A stretch of DNA of 14,251 nt from positions 1 through 14,251 of the forward strand of contig CAZTLE010000106.1 in NCBI GenBank assembly GCA_964614415.1, read 5' to 3'. Each line of letters opens with the position of its first letter. Position 1 is the first letter of the stretch. The DNA is from CAZTLE01 sp964614415 (lineage in GTDB: Bacteria > Bacteroidota > Bacteroidia > Flavobacteriales > Flavobacteriaceae). Shown here one piece after another: positions 13,242-14,251 of this stretch. The notes beneath the pieces are model-generated. The model worked only from the letters and a program-made list of their open reading frames with translations, was not told where the DNA came from and ran no database searches. The position numbers were made by a program, and so were the translations under genes.

Positions 13242-13390
13242 TCCAATGCGTTTTTAGTTACCCACAACCGGTATGCGAACAAGGCCAATTGAAATTTGGA
13301 AGCTTTCGTAAGATCTACCTGACGCTTTGTGAAACTTGGTAAGACAGCTTTGTTGAATTTAGCTAATCCTTTGAATAGCTGTTTTTTCAT
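13238..13390 (-). CDS. Conserved small basic protein of Flavobacteriia (50 residues)
   Basis: The frame starts with ATG at 13390 and runs 50 codons to TAA at 13240-13238. The product begins MKKQLFKGLAKFNKAVLPSF and continues with the segment TKRQVDLTKASKFQLALFAY and ends VTKNALD. It is rich in Lys/Arg with an amphipathic helix. I recall very similar ~50-residue proteins across Flavobacteriaceae, some labelled SsrA-binding protein in public annotation. That label is not supported by length or motifs, since true SmpB has about 150 residues. The function is unknown. Its stop shares bases with the apt stop (TTAA), so the genes converge and overlap by 3 bp. A -7-like element TACCTTTA ends 4 bp before the ATG. 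Confidence 0.75.
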   Translation of the reverse strand: MKKQLFKGLAKFNKAVLPSFTKRQVDLTKASKFQLALFAYRLWVTKNALD

Positions 13391-13394
13391 GCGA

Positions 13395-13402
13395 TAAAGG
13401 TA
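13395..13402 (-). promoter_or_regulatory. Likely -7 element of the 50-residue gene
   Basis: On the minus strand TACCTTTA (13402-13395) has one mismatch to TAnnTTTG and ends 4 bp before the ATG at 13390. The upstream terminator of the BlaR1-like gene separates this promoter from the preceding gene. Confidence 0.4.
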
Positions 13403-13410
13403 CTAAATAT

Positions 13411-13449
13411 AAAAGGACCCCGATGCTCAAGATCGAACATCGGGGCCTT
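13411..13449 (-). terminator. Rho-independent terminator of the BlaR1/M56-like gene
   Basis: Read on the minus strand, AAGGCCCCGATG pairs with CATCGGGG-T-CCTT through one bulged base, with a 12-nt loop, and runs into TTTTATATTT. It begins 21 bp after the stop codon at 13470 and has the GC-rich stem and T-run expected of an intrinsic terminator. Confidence 0.85.
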
Positions 13450-13469
13450 CCCTTATCCAACGAAAAAAA

Positions 13470-14251
13470 TTAGTTCTTCTTGGTGGTGATCTTTACAACA
13501 CCATCCTTGCCTTTTTCTCCGTACTCCGATTGGGCACTATCGCCTTTGAGTACTTCTATGGTTTCTATGTTCTTGCCTTTGAGCTTCTTTAGCTCCTTCC
13601 GGGAAGAAACTTTACCGTCTATCACTATGAGCGGATCTCCGTCATCGGAGTTGAGGAATACAAAACCGTTTTCGTCACCATCCTTTTCGATAAATACGGA
13701 GCTCCCGCTTTTACCCTGTCCGGATCGTATAAATATATTGTCACTATGAATTTTACCATTTCCTCCAATAATTTCAATCTTCTTCTCGCCGTCATCATCG
13801 TCATCGACAATCACTTCAAAGACACCGCCGCTTCCATGCTTGATCTTATGTACTTTCTTCGACGTCCAAACACTTGCGCCGCTACTGTCGTCATCGCTGT
13901 CGTAAAAGAAGACATTATCACCTCCACTGCTGGTCCAAACCGAGTGACGCGAATTGACATTACCAAGGCTAATGCTGCCGGATTCGATATCATAGGTAAT
14001 TTGGATCGGATTAATTCCGTCCTCTACCGATTCGGAGATATTACCATTCGTAGTACTGGATTTAACTTTGATGGAAATATCTGTGATCTCACCATCTCCG
14101 TTGCGCTTAATACCACTAAAGGTTACGGTAACATCATAGTTGTCCTCAAAAATTCGTTTGATCTTATCCAGTTCGGCATCTGTAGATTTTTTGGTTATGG
14201 TAAATGATACGCTGTTGTCTTCGTCCTTGTTGCTTCGATAGTGTTCAAACT
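13470..14251 (-). CDS. C-terminal part of a BlaR1/M56-family-like protein with TonB-plug-like tail
   Basis: The frame is open from the window end (14251) to TAA at 13470, giving 259 residues without a start. A GTG at 13814 is internal and is not the real start, because the reading continues upstream unbroken. The N-terminal part of the fragment has SVSFTITKKSTDAELDKIKR and IKRNGDGEITDISIKVK, the pattern I associate with the periplasmic tail of Bacteroidota M56/BlaR1 proteins. A low-complexity acidic and Gly/Ser stretch follows, with the repeat SVWTS and the run VDDDDDGE. The last ~55 residues (PLIVIDGKVSS, IETIEVLKGDSA, YGEKGKDGVVKITTKK) match the plug signature of TonB-dependent receptors. 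The protein may be a membrane sensor with an attached plug-like domain. The catalytic HExxH region would lie outside the window. It ends before a strong terminator. Confidence 0.65.
   Translation of the reverse strand, partial: FEHYRSNKDEDNSVSFTITKKSTDAELDKIKRIFEDNYDVTVTFSGIKRNGDGEITDISIKVKSSTTNGNISESVEDGINPIQITYDIESGSISLGNVNSRHSVWTSSGGDNVFFYDSDDDSSGASVWTSKKVHKIKHGSGGVFEVIVDDDDDGEKKIEIIGGNGKIHSDNIFIRSGQGKSGSSVFIEKDGDENGFVFLNSDDGDPLIVIDGKVSSRKELKKLKGKNIETIEVLKGDSAQSEYGEKGKDGVVKITTKKN

Noticed and set aside
13812..13814. GTG as the start of a 114-residue gene in the last segment
   Set aside because: The frame continues without any stop through to 14251 with meaningful protein sequence, so the GTG is an internal codon.
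13746..14207. Plus-strand open frame of 153 codons near the window end
   Set aside because: The minus strand here encodes a fragment with clear BlaR1/TonB-plug features over the same bases. The plus frame is its shadow.

Overview
The window looks like a chromosomal segment of a Bacteroidota bacterium, most likely a Flavobacteriaceae member. Genes generally lack Shine-Dalgarno sequences. Promoter-like TAnnTTTG elements occur. There is a membrane-spanning AraC regulator, a BlaR1/M56-like protein with a TonB-plug-like tail, and a 50-residue protein of a type I associate with Flavobacteriaceae. I see no transposase, phage gene, CRISPR array or rRNA.

Layout. Positions 1-61 are the 3' end of a tRNA-Arg(ACG), followed by a strong terminator and a hairpin-rich spacer. 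From about 8650 down to 309 everything is on the minus strand, in three transcription units. Unit A (8547 to 6466) encodes an NTF2/SnoaL-like protein, a GNAT-YoaP protein and an alpha/beta hydrolase. Unit B (6338 to 4654, perhaps to 3767) encodes an outer-membrane beta-barrel protein whose frame is broken in an A8 tract, an Acg-type nitroreductase with a twin-arginine signal, and after a 179-bp gap a DUF4386 membrane protein. Unit C (3514 to 309) encodes a retinol-saturase/CrtISO-like FAD oxidoreductase with a fused half ferredoxin-reductase domain, a flavodoxin-like protein and a 4Fe-4S flavoprotein. On the plus strand are a 7TM-AraC regulator (8856-10034) and a secreted serine hydrolase (10107-12227), then a hairpin-rich spacer, a putative 27-residue membrane protein (12549-12632) and apt (12726-13241). 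Convergent to apt is a 50-residue gene (13390 to 13238). The window ends inside a BlaR1/M56-like gene on the minus strand.

The main discovery is regulatory. Units A, B and C each start with the same promoter architecture: a Crp/Fnr-type dyad, AAAATGA-N6-TCAGT in plus-strand orientation, whose centre lies exactly 29.5 bp from the first base of a TAnnTTTG-like -7 element. That puts the dyad near -42, a class II activator position, and no -33 box is evident. A 19-bp stretch is identical between units B and C. I infer that the three units form one local regulon of redox and stress enzymes. The presence of an Acg-family nitroreductase, a family that is hypoxia/NO-induced in mycobacteria, fits an oxygen-, NO- or redox-responsive regulator. 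No candidate regulator of the Crp/Fnr family lies in the window.

Second in interest are the flavin/iron-sulfur redox operon (unit C), whose oxidoreductase carries only the first lobe of a ferredoxin-reductase module, and the homopolymer frameshift directly after the start codon of the barrel gene.
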